Shown here: positions 38,959-50,175 of the stretch, in pieces
Position numbering within the stretch: the stretch's first letter is position 1
Layout of the letters: each line of letters starts with the position of its first letter
Assembly (NCBI GenBank): GCA_029168955.1
Contig: JAPDOI010000021.1
Coordinates: 2,282,501 to 2,346,500 of the forward strand
Origin: Aplectana chamaeleonis
Lineage: Eukaryota > Nematoda > Chromadorea > Rhabditida > Cosmocercidae
DNA length: 64,000 bases
Direction: 5' to 3'
Made by a program: the position numbers and the translations under genes
Notes under the pieces: model-generated
What the model was told of the DNA's origin: nothing
Database searches by the model: none
Seen by the model: only the letters and a program-made list of their open reading frames with translations

Positions 38959-39443
38959 AGGCAGTGTTCACTATCGAAATCGTTTTTCTGTTTTCCCGCC
39001 TATCTTGAAAACGGCCCCATGCCGATTCCAAAAATGTCTCTGAAATCGTACAAGACCTTCTGGGAACGGAGCTATGGTCCCTCAAAGATTGAGCTATGGA
39101 AACATGGTGGACGAGTTGTCCGAGGCTTGTAACTTCCGTTTTTGCAGCCGATCTATGCGAGCTGACCTGAGTAAAGAGAGAAGCTGAGAATGAAGGGAAG
39201 AACGGGGCTAATGATTGAAAATCATGGCTCATCTCACGATCTTGAGCATTCATTTGTTCACGTCGGCGGGCGTGTGATGCGCTTTTGGGGTTTTCAATGC
39301 GCTCGAAGTTGCAACTTCGGGCTCTTTTGAGGCTCTTCCTGGCTCGTTTTCATGCGTTCTTTCGACGTTAACGTTACAGAGTGTCCCTCCACTACCCAAT
39401 TCTAGTGGAATTTCGAAAACTTTTTTTATCGTGAACACTGCCT
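38959..39443. mobile_element. 485-bp MITE at TTAA
   Basis: Flanked by TTAA (38955-38958, 39444-39447). The inverted ends are AGGCAGTGTTCACTATCG and its near complement. The ends share AGGCAG with the two MITEs above and with 50855-51394. The interior is less symmetric and non-coding; minus-strand frames over it have no motif. Confidence 0.82.
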
Positions 39444-39572
39444 TTAAGTCCGTTACCCATCATCCGAGGGACCCATCATCCCAGCTGAAGAGTGCGTGGT
39501 GCAGTGGCAGACATGAAAAACATGCTAAAACGAATTGACACGTCCTAATGTGTTTATCACATGCACAATCGG

Positions 39573-39650
39573 TAGAAAAGGTGCCTCATCTCACTCGAGT
39601 CCTCATTCGTCATTCTGATGCCGGCCATGGAAGGTGACTTGGAGTCCCTC
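39573..39650 (+). promoter_or_regulatory. TATA-like + CATCTCA + hairpin module, copy B
   Basis: TAGAAAA (39573-39579) stands where copies A and C have TATAAAA. Exactly 7 bp later comes CATCTCA (39587-39593), and the segment AAGGTGACTTGGAGTCCCT follows at 39630-39648 with a weakened stem. Downstream comes a run of ten G near 39705, as in copy A. Probably a decayed copy of the same module. Confidence 0.5.
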
Positions 39651-40449
39651 TCCGGAGGCCAGCATATTTTTGGACGCTGGGGGGATACGGGATCTAACAG
39701 CTGGGGGGGGGGGCGGTTTTCGCCGCAGTCCCCAGGGAGGGTGGTTCCTCACCGTAGACCTCGGCAAAAGTTACGCCCTTGTAGCGGACCAAGGCGGGGA
39801 TTTCTCTGCCGTGGACCGCGACATTCACGCACCTCTCGAGAAAAGACATATATAAAGGGTAACTACGATGAAATTTGGAAAATGCTCAGACAGCCACCGC
39901 AGTGCCAAGTGCGACTGAATATCGCTCCTAGCGGGGCTGCTGTGGCCCGAGTAAATGGCTAATTTTCGCTCGGAGCGGAGAGACAGCGTCGTTCGAGCCG
40001 CTCTCCGGTCCCGCTCCAAGCGATGGTTTGCCTGAGAGCCTTTTATTCGTACTGATGCTATCCACCCAAGCAATTTCATGCTAGCTTTGAAAAAAAGCGG
40101 CTACGAGCAGGTTTTGTTTCCCTGATTCTCGCTAATTTTTAGAAAGCAAAAAAGTTCAAAAACAGTCAAAAAATAGAAATTTTTAACGTTCATGAATTTC
40201 ATGAAACACCAAATTTACCGCCTTGCATTAGACGATTGCAGAACTTTCAAGCCAAGCTGATAGTATTAGATTCAGATTTCTCAGCATTCTGTTAGACCCT
40301 CATCATTTGTGTGTTCCAGTCACACAAGTGGCACAAAGAGAACGTTACAAGTCGGAACCCCGTTTTCTAGAAGATGCATTTTTCCATCAACTAAAAACGA
40401 ATGATGAGGGTATGTTTACACAAGGTGCTGAGTTGATCGCAAAACGCTT
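39651..40449. other. unassigned DNA
   Basis: It begins with the G-run block after module B. A 114-codon frame at 39618-39962 crosses the module and the G-run and has no motif, so I do not call it. The rest shows nothing. Confidence 0.4.
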
Positions 40450-40521
40450 GGCTCCGGGCGAGATTGAACCAGCATATTCCCTTTCCGGGGGAGCGCCTTT
40501 TCGCACTGCACCACCGAAGCC
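40450..40521 (-). tRNA. tRNA-like sequence, probably a pseudogene
   Basis: On the minus strand 72 nt read as a tRNA-length unit. A 7-bp acceptor stem pairs GGCTTCG with CGGAGCC (one G-U). TGGTGCAGTGC matches the Pol III A box at all but one position, and GGTTCAATCTC matches the B box at all but one. A TTTT terminator follows six bases after the acceptor stem. Against a working tRNA: the D stem does not form, the T stem has a C-C mismatch, and the anticodon stem has four pairs. If the 7-nt loop is read as such, the anticodon would be GGA with C instead of U33. It could instead be the head of a tRNA-derived SINE. Confidence 0.4.
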
Positions 40522-41176
40522 CCAGCGCCGCTCTCACTCAACTGCTCGGTAAATCTTCACCGAAGCAATCATCCTTTCACCCGCATAACGGGATGAAACA
40601 GGAATACCGTCAGAGACTATCTAACAGTCGTAGACCTGTCAAGATGATGCCCTAGTTAAATCTTACACGATAGAATGATGAGGGAATGAACGAATGCTGG
40701 AAAGTCAGCAGTGGTAGCGCAATATTTGTACTCGCGCGTCAAAGCGCACGTGTTGTGAGCTACTACACCATGTGCCGTTTATGGCACGCTTACTACGCCA
40801 TGTGCAATTCGTGGTAATAAAAAATATGGATGAACTCACTTCGATTTTTCTCCGGAGATGACAGCCTATGCAGTTGCTCTCACCATCAGTGTTCTATGTT
40901 CTGGTGAGTAGCTTGCGGCCCCTGGAAATAAGCACTGCTAAGGAGACGAACATTTACGAAAAAAAAAACTGGAGAGATCACTCACATTTGAGATGGAAAA
41001 GTAACAGCGAATTGCGAAACACAAGTAGGGAGGAGAACCCCGGGCTGTCGGCTGCTGATTGAAATGACTAACCGAGCAGCGATCACGTCGAAGGGAGAAT
41101 TGATGATATCACTCACCGTCCGCAATTCACCTGATTTGACATGTTTCCTTCAGAAGGGTAGTGAAAATACTGCGCC
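40522..41176. other. unassigned DNA
   Basis: I see no gene. Two near-identical 'actacNccatgtgc' segments at about 40760 and 40790 form a short direct repeat. Confidence 0.4.
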
Positions 41177-41179
41177 TAA

Positions 41180-41828
41180 GGCCCCCGTCATAGTCGGTGG
41201 ATCTACTGAGTCCCACCGGGTCGATACACACCGAATTCGTGGGAAACGGGTGCAAAAAAATCAACCCATTGAGTCCGACTGCGACCGTCTGATGCCCACC
41301 GCTATCCCCCCTGTCGATACTGATATTTCTCATGCGTACAAGGGCGGGGCCAATGCACCGACTGAGTCCGACTGAGTCCCACTGAGCCCCACCGAAATCA
41401 TCCTCACCCCACCCGGTTGATATAGGTGTTTTTCACGTGATTTGAGTGCATTTTTTTTCGGCCGACTGCGACCAGCCCAGTCCCGGCGCATCCCCCCAAC
41501 TCTCGTCGTCTGCGCTCTGCCCCTCCTACTGCTGATATGGAAATCAGATTCGTTTCATGCAAAAAAGAATCATTTGTTCAATGATGATTCCTAAAAATGG
41601 TTCACGAGTTGAAGCCAAAGAAATGTTGAAAACAAGAAAAACTAGCCATCAAACACGCTCCGATTCACAGCTGAGGTGATAATCGACACTATCAATTGCG
41701 TGTTTCGCAGAGAACTGGTTGGCGCTGGGGGCAACCGGACTCAGTCGGACTCAGCAGGTTTTTCCACCCCGGACTCATTCGGACTCAGTCGGACTCAGCA
41801 GGTTTTTCGACGAAGTCTGACGGGGGCC
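41180..41828. mobile_element. 649-bp PIF/Harbinger-like MITE
   Basis: The inverted ends are GGCCCCCGTCATAG and its near complement (CTGACGGGGGCC), each abutting TAA (41177-41179 and 41829-41831). TAA or TTA duplications with GG-starting ends are the usual mark of PIF/Harbinger. The interior carries repeats of 'ggactcagtcgg' in one orientation near the right end and the complement near the left, giving a loose fold-back. There is no transposase or Myb-like gene. Confidence 0.75.
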
Positions 41829-41831
41829 TAA

Positions 41832-42400
41832 AGAACTTTTTGAGTAACTACTCCTTCTAGGATCCGTTCAACGACGGACGACTATCACTACAAATTGGAA
41901 ACAGTCAAAAAAGTCTCTACGGATCAAAGGTCATAATTATACCGTCCGTTGCAGAGATTGGATTTCGATCAAACACTTAAAATCATAGCATTCGAAGTCA
42001 AAAGTGTCCGCAACAACTCCGAGTTAGCCTTCGCGGAGACGTGAGAATACGATTGCACTGATTCCATAGAAAATCGATGCCATGTCATTTAATGAAGTCA
42101 GAAACGTGAAAGCAATAGGTCAAAAAGCGAAACGGAAGAAACGACATGGAAAACAGCGATTACGAGAAAAAAATACTCTCTATTCCAAAACAGATTAACT
42201 GCTTGTCTCCATCTCGTGCACGAGCGAACGATGAACACTAAAGATGACTGAATATCAATAAAATAATGGAAACATTGAAGTGAATGAGTGAGGAACAGCT
42301 GCATTGCTGTATGATTATACTTCCGCCGCGCACGGTCGCGTCGGAGCGCACCTCTTGATCAATAGCGTCGCTTCTTCCTGTGACGCCCTTTAGCCGCCGT
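41832..42400. other. unassigned DNA
   Basis: I see no gene or clear repeat. Confidence 0.4.
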
Positions 42401-43200
42401 TTATACTAGGACTCCAAGCGGAGCGTCAGAGTGCGTTCCAGTGCCAAAAAGCTTGAAGCGATAAGCGCGCGTGAGGCAAGGAAGGTGGACCATTTTTTGC
42501 ATCGTATTCCCATAATCCGAAAGAACCGTCTTGGAACACTTGACGCAGCGCGGAGCGAATCGCACTTGAACACATCCTTCGCAGTGTTTTGAACCAGCTT
42601 CTTGACGAAACCGCACACCAGAAGGCGGCGATCACATTCACTGCTTGTGCTCTGCTCGGCGTATCGCCCGAGAATGATCTTGGAAGTCTCCAAAAACTTC
42701 GAAACTTGGGAAAACAATTTCGAAAGATTTCTGTGGGAGAGTCCGATCCATACCATTGCAGCATTATTCAGTTAGTAATGCATAAGGAGCCGGAACATGT
42801 GTTGCGCAGAGCCCAAAAAAAATGGTGTGGCGCTGCTCGTCCGCTCACCGCTGCAGTATTACTTAACTATGCGTCCAGCGGTAAGCGTGCATGCAGCGGT
42901 AAACGTGCATGGTATGATGTGCAGCGCACAGCGTCCCCTTGCCGCCCGCGTTGTCAGCGAGTGATGGAAATGCTCTGCAAACACTACTTACGCAGAGACG
43001 GCAAAGAGAGTACCTGTTAAACGCGCGGTGCTGCGCGATTAGGTTATTTCAACGGGTTCCAGTCGATATCGCACCGCGCGTCGACTTGTATCTAAGTCAC
43101 CACATTGTGCAGAACACTGGCTTGACTCTAAAAAGGGTCTACACGCATCGCACGTTTACCACGCGTACGGCGTACCCTCTACGAAATTTACCACAAGCCT
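42401..43200. other. GC-richer segment with overlapping open frames
   Basis: Two minus-strand frames (42406-42756, 116 codons; 42426-42764, 112 codons) and a plus-strand frame (42589-43020, 143 codons) overlap almost fully. None shows a motif I recognise, a splice pattern or a codon preference that would choose one. The composition stands out from the AT-rich surroundings. A decayed mobile element or an exon relic are both possible. Confidence 0.3.
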
Positions 43201-43726
43201 AGCAATTTTCAGGTATGTACCTTCACTAATTTCTATCGCATTTTAATCAATCTCGCCTATAACCGACACCTGAGCACCATTATGCACGCCTCACCCCGTT
43301 ATCAACGTTCACATACCATTATCAGTTTTGCTCCGCTCCTTCAGTTGATGAAATCCGCTCATTTTCCTGACTGCCGGTTCCCTTTTCAATTTTTTTTGCA
43401 AATTCGTGCATGCTGCGCGTCTTTCTCATTATTCGCCATCCGCTATTCTGTATGCCCTGTTTATATTTCTCACTACTTTCCACGGCTGCTGAGCACGTTA
43501 CACCTAATTCACAAGCGTTTACTCGGCCTGTTGCAAGCCAGATCCCTTCTCCTGGCGTTTTCACTCATAATTCTCGAAAATTTGAAATTTACCAAAAATC
43601 GGGTAAAATCTGGCAGATTACTTCTTGTACGGAAAATTCTAGAGAAATTCTGTCGTAAACGTCTGAAATTTTAGTGAATTTTCGAGAGTCCAGAAGATTG
43701 TAAAATTCCTCTAGTAAAACTGGTTG
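43201..43726. other. unassigned DNA
   Basis: I see nothing coding. The end (43560-43720) is made of 'gaaattctagagaaattc'-type AT-rich words as at 1-180. Confidence 0.4.
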
Positions 43727-44045
43727 TAAAGTGTGCAGAGTCTCAGATAAAGCGTGCAGAACGTCATGGGATGTGTGTGGAACCTCAGTAGGAATGTGCA
43801 GGACCCCAGTAGGTGTCTACAGGACGTCATGGGATGTGTGCAGGACCACACGGAATGTGTGTAGGACCCCAGTAGGAGTGTGCAGGACATCATAGAATCT
43901 GTGCAGGACATTAGTAGGAGTGCGCACCACGTCACGGAGTATAAGCAGAGCTTGGGAAGGAGTGTGCAGGACGAGCAAGGGGGAAAGTGTGCAAGACTTC
44001 TAAAGGAGTGCGCAGGGCTCCAAGGAATTCGGATGAGTTGTGAGT
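43727..44045 (+). repeat. 21-bp minisatellite, second array
   Basis: About fourteen diverged 21-bp units of the GTGTGCAGGACCCCAGTAGG type. This is the same family and orientation as 5640-6120. The 116-codon minus frame is a repeat artefact. Confidence 0.75.
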
Positions 44046-44670
44046 GACTGCAGTTCAACATAAAGAATAAGGTCAGAATACGTATTCGCGTTTCTAGCGT
44101 TTCATTTTCAGAATCACCCTACGAGTCCAATTTTTTCGCCTTTGAATTTTATTTAGGATCATGGCGAGAAGGAGTGCTAAATTTGAAATGTTGCTAGGGT
44201 TTGAGTAAATCAGAGAAGTCAGAGGTGAATTTTTAAGTGCGCAAAACAGTATACAAATACACTGTGTAGAGCTCAGCGTTATGTGTATGGTACAGCAATC
44301 TACTTGGAGCCCGAGTATTTGCTCACAAAAATATTGAATAACTTGCTAGAGCTAAAAATTGATTCTAAAGAGAGTTATTGAAAAAGATGTTGGAAACGCG
44401 AAACCGCGTCACATTTTTTGACTGAATCTTACTAGCGTCAAGCTTCCACTACATCTGGTATGCATCACACCGCTAAAATGTATTATAAACTAGTTCAACT
44501 GATAGGACGAAAACAAATGACAGCTCTAGGTTTCTATTAGAGAAGAGCTATGATAAGTAAGCTGGATATGCTCATTTGACTCTCCGAGTAATTTCTGGTG
44601 TGGTTGCGCACAGCTGTAGAAGAGAGTCGCACCTGCTTTTGAAGAGTTTAGGTGAGTAGTATCGATAAAT
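44046..44670 (+). repeat. tail of duplicated module, second copy
   Basis: It matches 6121-6520 in blocks ('gcgtttctagcgttt', 'ggatcatggcgagaagg', 'gctcatttgactctccg', 'tctggtgtggttg') but has about 200 extra bases in the middle. Array plus tail is therefore a dispersed module present twice, about 38 kb apart. Confidence 0.6.
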
Positions 44671-44933
44671 CGTATGTATTGTCGAATCTAATTCACAAGT
44701 CTGCTTAATATGAGGACATCTATATTTTGCAAACTTTTTTTTTGTGTGCGTGTGATTGTTATCTTGATTTGTTCGCCTAATTCATACTTTTGACCCATAC
44801 TGACTTGATAACTGATTTCGGGTGAAACCAATAAAATATTAAGGGTTACATTTAGGTTGGCCGGTTTTGATTAACTGTCGCTTGGGAATTCGCCAACTTT
44901 GTTGAGCTAAAAATGTTTCTTAAGGGCAGCATA

Positions 44934-45380
44934 CACGCTCAAAAATGCTATCAAAATTATGGTCTGAATCGAAGGCTTGGAGTCGCTAGTATCGAAATTT
45001 GACAAGTAAACCTTGAAAAATTTGAAGGAAATGAAGTGAAAACGGGCTGTTTTTTTAATCTGGTTGAAAATGAACACATGCTCGCAAAACCGCACGAGCG
45101 CAAATATGATTGAACTATTCGTGTTACTCTACTCGCATGGCCGGATGCTGAACGTTTACGCTGTTTGAGGCCTCAGAAACGTGCCAAAATGACTGTTTTC
45201 GAGCAATTTTGAGCCGCGAGGTGTTGAGCTCCGCCCACTTTGCCTGTGGAACCCCGCCTTCTCATGTAACTTTATTGCTTCAAATCGGTCGCCTTGGCTT
45301 GTTTTTGACGCTTCGAAGGACGTAGGTGTTTTAGTATTGGTCGCCTGAGTTGATTGACTACTTTTGTGAGCGTGTACCCT
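44934..45380. mobile_element. TTAA MITE, right end degraded
   Basis: The left end is clean: TTAA at 44930-44933 followed by GGGCAGCATACACGCTCA. The right end stops at GTGAGCGTGTACCCT (45366-45380) without TTAA. The inner right arm resembles that of the MITE at 37915-38385 (words 'gacgcttcgaagga' and 'gtaggtgtt'). Non-coding. Confidence 0.6.
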
Positions 45381-46366
45381 CTACGCCTGGAGAACTCCCA
45401 GGGCGTGGCTGACGTTTGGAAGCCACGCGCGTCTGTGTTGCTTCGCGGAGAACAATTTGTGTATGGGATGGTCATTTGGGGAACGGCATTTCGACCAACA
45501 GCCTACGTGACCCGTCGTTGATCAATATCAGTGTTAGCCGAATCACCTGCTTCCCCCACAGGAAAGGATTTTTTAGCACACTTCCTCATTTTATTCCCTC
45601 CTACCACTATGACTCAGATATTTTGGGCTTCATCAATTTATTTCTGCTCACATTTCAGTTGAATTTATCTGCTCTCACTAATTTTCGAAGAATTTAGTCA
45701 TTTATGAATCTTTTTTTATTTCCTCACCCATTTATTCCCTGATTTACTACACATTCATTATCGAAGCATTTACTGTTTTAAAATTTTATCAATCAGTTAT
45801 TTTTTGTTTTCCGATACATGTATTTGCTTAATTGTATATATTTTGTTGGATTCCTCATTTATTTTTACCTAACTACTAATAGATTCAAATGTTTTTATTT
45901 GCCTAATCCTTGATCTGTTTAATAATAGAGCAGCAACTCGCAGCTTCTAATAATACATTAGGTTAGGTTGGGAAATTGTAATTTGAGCCACTTTTCCTAA
46001 TTGTGGTATTATAGTTTATTCTGTCGAGTATACTACTGCTTATAAAGCGTTCAGAATTGTTATTAATGAAGCAAATAAATTGAATGATGAGTAAACAGAA
46101 AAATACATACAAATAACCAAATAATTGTATCGGAAAGCAAAAACAAATTGTTGATGAAATGCTGAAAGCGAATGAGTGGACAATGAATCAGCTAGCTAAT
46201 GGATAAAAGCGTAAAAATCAAATAATTTTGAAATTTTCTCATTGAATTTTGATTAATTTCAACTTTTCGTCATGTCAGATAAATTCGCTGGTGGCGAAAG
46301 GGACGACAGACTTCCAAGATAGTGTTCCCGGTAGTGGAGTTCGACAACTATACTTTTACATTTTCA
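45381..46366. other. AT-rich unassigned DNA
   Basis: I see no gene. Around 45650-46250 the base composition is strongly AT. Confidence 0.45.
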
Positions 46367-46560
46367 GATTTTTTCGAATAATTGAATATTTCGGAATTTC
46401 GTTGTTTTAGAATATTCGACTTTCCGAGAAATTCGGGATTTTGAACTTTTGGAATATTCGATTTTTCGAATTATTCGGAAATCGTGCTTTTCCGAATATT
46501 CGACTTTTCGAGTAATTCGAAGTCGACTTTTTTTCAGTCGAATGATTTTTGGAATCATTC
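46367..46560 (-). repeat. AT-rich tandem repeat (TTCGAATATTCGA type)
   Basis: Diverged tandem words such as CGAATATTCGACTTTTCGAG occur about every 20-30 bp. It is related in style to the blocks at 28.4 and 30.4 kb but is a distinct variant. Confidence 0.6.
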
Positions 46561-47207
46561 GGCTCGGTTAAAAAATAGTGGCAACTAATAGTGAAGAAAC
46601 AGCGAAGGAGAACGTTCAGAATGAATTCAAATAACGGATTCAAACTTCAGGGCGTGGATGAGCTTGCAGGCCCTGCTAGTTTCCGCAAACGCTAAGCAAG
46701 CAAGCGCTAATCGCGAACTTTGCGCGAATCAATCAGGATGGACACTGCAGAGTTGCTAGACGATTCCCCATCGAAACGTGTGCGGCGCCACAAGCTCGTC
46801 CGAACGGGGGGCGGACCGGGATAAGCAGGCATTTCGGGATAACTTTCAAAGCCGCTTTCATAGATTTCTGGCCCGTTTTTGTTGATTTCTCCGACCCTAT
46901 CCCCTCCAGTTCCTGCTAACTTAAAGTTTCAAGCTGAAACCTCGAGAACGAGATTTATCGTAACACTGCCTTCAAGATAACGCCAAAATTAGTAAGAATC
47001 CTATGTCTCCAATCCTATGTTACAAAACGTAGAGCAGGGCTGTTTATCAGTCCATTGTCGGACACAGTTCCCGAAATTTCGGTACAAGCACAGCGGCATC
47101 TCTATACTGAACTGTTTTTCCCTCCACTTGGGCCAAATGTGCTCAAATCTTGGAGCGGTTCCTAATGAAGTTTTATGTCTATGTCTCTCAATGAAGTCTT
47201 ATTTGGC
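46561..47207. other. unassigned DNA with a MITE end
   Basis: I see no gene. ATCGTAACACTGCCTTCAAG at about 46957-46975 resembles the right end of the TTAA MITE at 38959-39443 with the TTAA altered, probably a decayed or half copy. Confidence 0.4.
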
Positions 47208-47505
47208 AGAAACTCGTGCGCGGCGTTGTAAGGGAAATTTTACAAGCAGAACAAAATTTTTAGCGATCTACCCACGGAAAACACGTTATCCTTTGTTAAT
47301 CGCCAAAAATTTTTGACTCGCTTGTCTTTTCTCTTTTTTAGCAAAGAACCAGAGATTCACTAGAGAATTACCAGAGGTTCACCACTACATTCTACCAAAT
47401 TACCAGAGAATCACCACAAAAAAGTTTCCGTTTTCAGTAGAAATTTGTGGTAATTCTCTGGTAATTTCCTAGTATTTTGGTAAAAAAAAAATCCGCCTGA
47501 GTAGC
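47208..47505 (+). repeat. dispersed repeat, copy 2
   Basis: This is the second copy of 27757-28046 in the same orientation, and it ends directly before the RTE endonuclease fragment. Confidence 0.7.
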
Positions 47506-47506
47506 T

Positions 47507-47887
47507 GCCGACCTAAACGGACTCGTGGGACAGCTGAGGAACGGGCATTTCAGTAATGGTGGATTCGGCTACGGACGAAGAAATGATAATGGTGAACGGA
47601 TCCTTGACTACGCTAGAAGTCACGACCTCATAATGCTGAATACATGGCATAGGGAGCGGTGCTCTCAACTAGCAAGGTATCATACCAGGGCCGGTGGCAA
47701 GACAATTTATCCACTTCCTTTTTCGCTGTCTCAATCACCGTATTGTGCCCAACTTCATATCTCAAAAGCACTTGCGGGACCTATGCGGCAATCCAAGCAA
47801 CGACGGTTCAATATCCAACATCGAAATGAGACTCCTACGCCTAGCACTTCGTTCAAGAAGAGATCATATGTCTGCCATGTTGCCTAG
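47507..47887 (+). pseudogene. RTE-type LINE endonuclease fragment
   Basis: The frame begins with ADLNGLVGQL, which fits the G-D-L-N-G-H-V-G motif of RTE AP endonucleases with G and H changed. It continues GGFGYGRRNDNGERILDYA and HDLIMLNTWHRERCSQLA, a close match to the central part of the RTE endonuclease. From about 47690 the homology moves to the +3 frame (RQFIHFLFRCLNHRIV), marking a frameshift. Both ends are missing; no RT follows. Its immediate left neighbour is the dispersed repeat and its right neighbour the Penelope-like element. Confidence 0.8.
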
Positions 47888-47925
47888 GTAAATGTCTAAG
47901 AAACATTGTTGTGTTGTATATTTGA

Positions 47926-50175
47926 GTGATCACGTTTGGAGGAGAATCGTGGATGGATCAAAGACTATCTGTGATTCAGTCCGTTCTAATAAATGCCGCA
48001 TCTTTTAGGAATCCTACTGTTCAGACTATTGACGTCATAAGGGAACCAGTTTCAACTGTGCCTAGGGTTACCGTGTTGGGCGACTTCGACCTATCCGAAA
48101 ATGCGCGTTCAGATTTTAATATGGGTCCCAGTTCCTCTCCATCTCAGCCTATTTCAGCAGTCACCATGCGCGAGGTTATCTTTAGTCTTCACAGACTTCA
48201 AGACCGCCTACGCCAAAAGTCTAGATTCAGTGATGGTGCGACCCGTAACTCAACAGGGACTTTCCCTCAAGTGCCGTTTCCAAGCACATTTTTCAAGCAA
48301 CAAGATCCTGATCTGGCTTCTGACATCAGTTTCCGCATTTTCGCAGACGAGGTGTTCCAAGTATTCGAAAGAGTGCGCAGAAAAAAAACACGTCACCAAA
48401 TCTTTGTCCAGCCCGGCTGTGCGGTATCAAAGAATTTCGTCAGTCTGTGGAATCCAAGGCGATACGCTTATCAGTCAGTGACAAGGAAGGGGAATTCGTA
48501 GTAATTCCTAGCCAAATTGACACTGCTATCACAGAAAACCACCCTCAGGATGCGTCACTTTACAAACCTTACTCTGCAAAGGAATTCCAAGCGCAGTATC
48601 GCAGACTAAACAGCAAGTGGATAAAAGTGGGCAAAGCGGCTGGTTTAAGCCCTAGTTTTGTCACACGCCTCAAAATTGAGACACCAAGCTGTCCAGTTCT
48701 CTACCTGCTCGCAAAGATGCACAAAATTCCACAGGGTGAAGATTTGACCACAATTACTCCCACCGCAATCAAGGTGAGGCCAATCATCAGCTGCGTGGGT
48801 GGGCCTGCGGTTAGAATAGCGTGGTTCATAAATTGTGTCTTGAAACAACTGCTAAAGTTCGTCCAGGCGCACCTTTCGAACACTCGCGGTTTCCTTGACA
48901 CTTTGTGCACGCGCAGTTGAACAAACCCTGCTTCATGGAGTCCTTCGATGTTAACGCGTTGTATACCAATGTGAGTAACGAGCACGCAATGCAGGCGGTT
49001 TCTGAGCTGCTAACCCAAAATCAAAGTTCCATCAGCATGTTTGGGTTATCCATTGGTCAAATCATGGCGCTCATAAAGGAGAGCCTCAGCAGCAAAGTCT
49101 TCAAGTGGTCAGGCCGCTATTTCAAGCAGGTCGGAGGGCTGGCGATGGGACAGCGCCTACCACCCACTCTAGCGATCGCCTTTGTGGGAAAGATCGAAAC
49201 TCCGGTACTGGCCCGCCTCCCTATTCTCTACTGTAGGTATATCAATAATTGTTTCATCGTCTGCCCCACACAGGATGAGATGGATCAGTGCTTCGACCTT
49301 CTAAACTCCCAATCAGAAAACATAAAGTTCACCAGGGAGAAGCCTGTTGCAAACTGGCTACCTTTTCTTAATGTCCAGGTCCACTTGTGCGATGGAGGAC
49401 ATGCTACAAAGTGGTACCGGAGACTAAATAGTAAGAATATTCTTGTCCACTTCCGGTCAGCACATCCATCACTGACAAAAAGAGCTGTAATAAGTAATAT
49501 GTTTCGAACAGCCAGCAGTGTTTGTACCGGAGAAGAGGAGAGGATGGAATCTATTCGAAAGGCACGTGAAATAGCCGATCTGAATGGATATTTCAGCGAA
49601 TTTGGTTCGCGCAGGCGCAGAAACCTCACTGAAAATCCGATGAGCCCAATAGAAGGGAAATTTTCTTCAAAGCACCGTTCATTTCTGACGAGTTCAGCGC
49701 TTCGATCAGAAAATGCCTGAAAAGAACGGGGCTGGATAACTCTGTGATCTTGTGAGAATTGATCTGTGATCTTGGTTGACATTCCTCCGAACAACCTCAA
49801 AACTCGTCTGGTCCGGAATCGTCTCTACGATCGCGTTTGTACTACACCCGCCTGTGTGATTTGCCCGGCTGGCAGGGATAGAGACTGCACTGCTTGCGGT
49901 GTGGTCTATTTGATCTCATGTGCCAAAAATGTATCGGGGAAACATAGCGGTCACTGCATGCCAAAAACAAAGAACGCTTGGATGGTCAGAAGAGGAAGCG
50001 GGAATCCGCAGTGCTTGGGGCGCATCGGGTCACTGTCCATAATGGTGACAAGTTTGACATCAAGGTCGAGATAATAGCCCGAGAAACTGACACCGCAGCA
50101 CGAAAAACCCTAGAGGCATTTTTCATACAGGCTAATACCCGCAAATTAACCGGAAGGGAGAAGGACTTTATATAA
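47926..50175 (+). pseudogene. Penelope-like element: RT plus GIY-YIG endonuclease, decayed
   Basis: Penelope-like elements copy themselves with an RT related to telomerase, and many carry a C-terminal GIY-YIG nuclease. In order: an N-terminal region (47926-48501); RLSVSDKEGEFVVIP (RT1 region) and YLLAKMHKIP with KVRPIISC (48447-48917); SFDVNALYTNV (motif A, Asp kept, about 48943); GLAMGQRLPPTLAIAF (motif B, about 49138); YCRYINNCFIV (motif C, about 49230); FLNVQV (motif D/E); then CVICPAGRDRDC, VYLISC and, one frame over, KCIGET (GIY-YIG nuclease, 49850-49945), and LEAFFIQ (about 50110). At least four frameshifts or stops split it. Motif C has Asn-Asn where the catalytic Asp-Asp is expected, so even the RT block is inactive. 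Confidence 0.9.

Noticed and set aside
39618..39962. 114-codon open frame after module B
   Set aside because: It crosses a G-run and a decayed regulatory module; Gly/Pro/Arg content is compositional.
42406..43020. Protein gene in one of four overlapping frames
   Set aside because: Frames overlap on both strands without motif or splice support, so none could be chosen.
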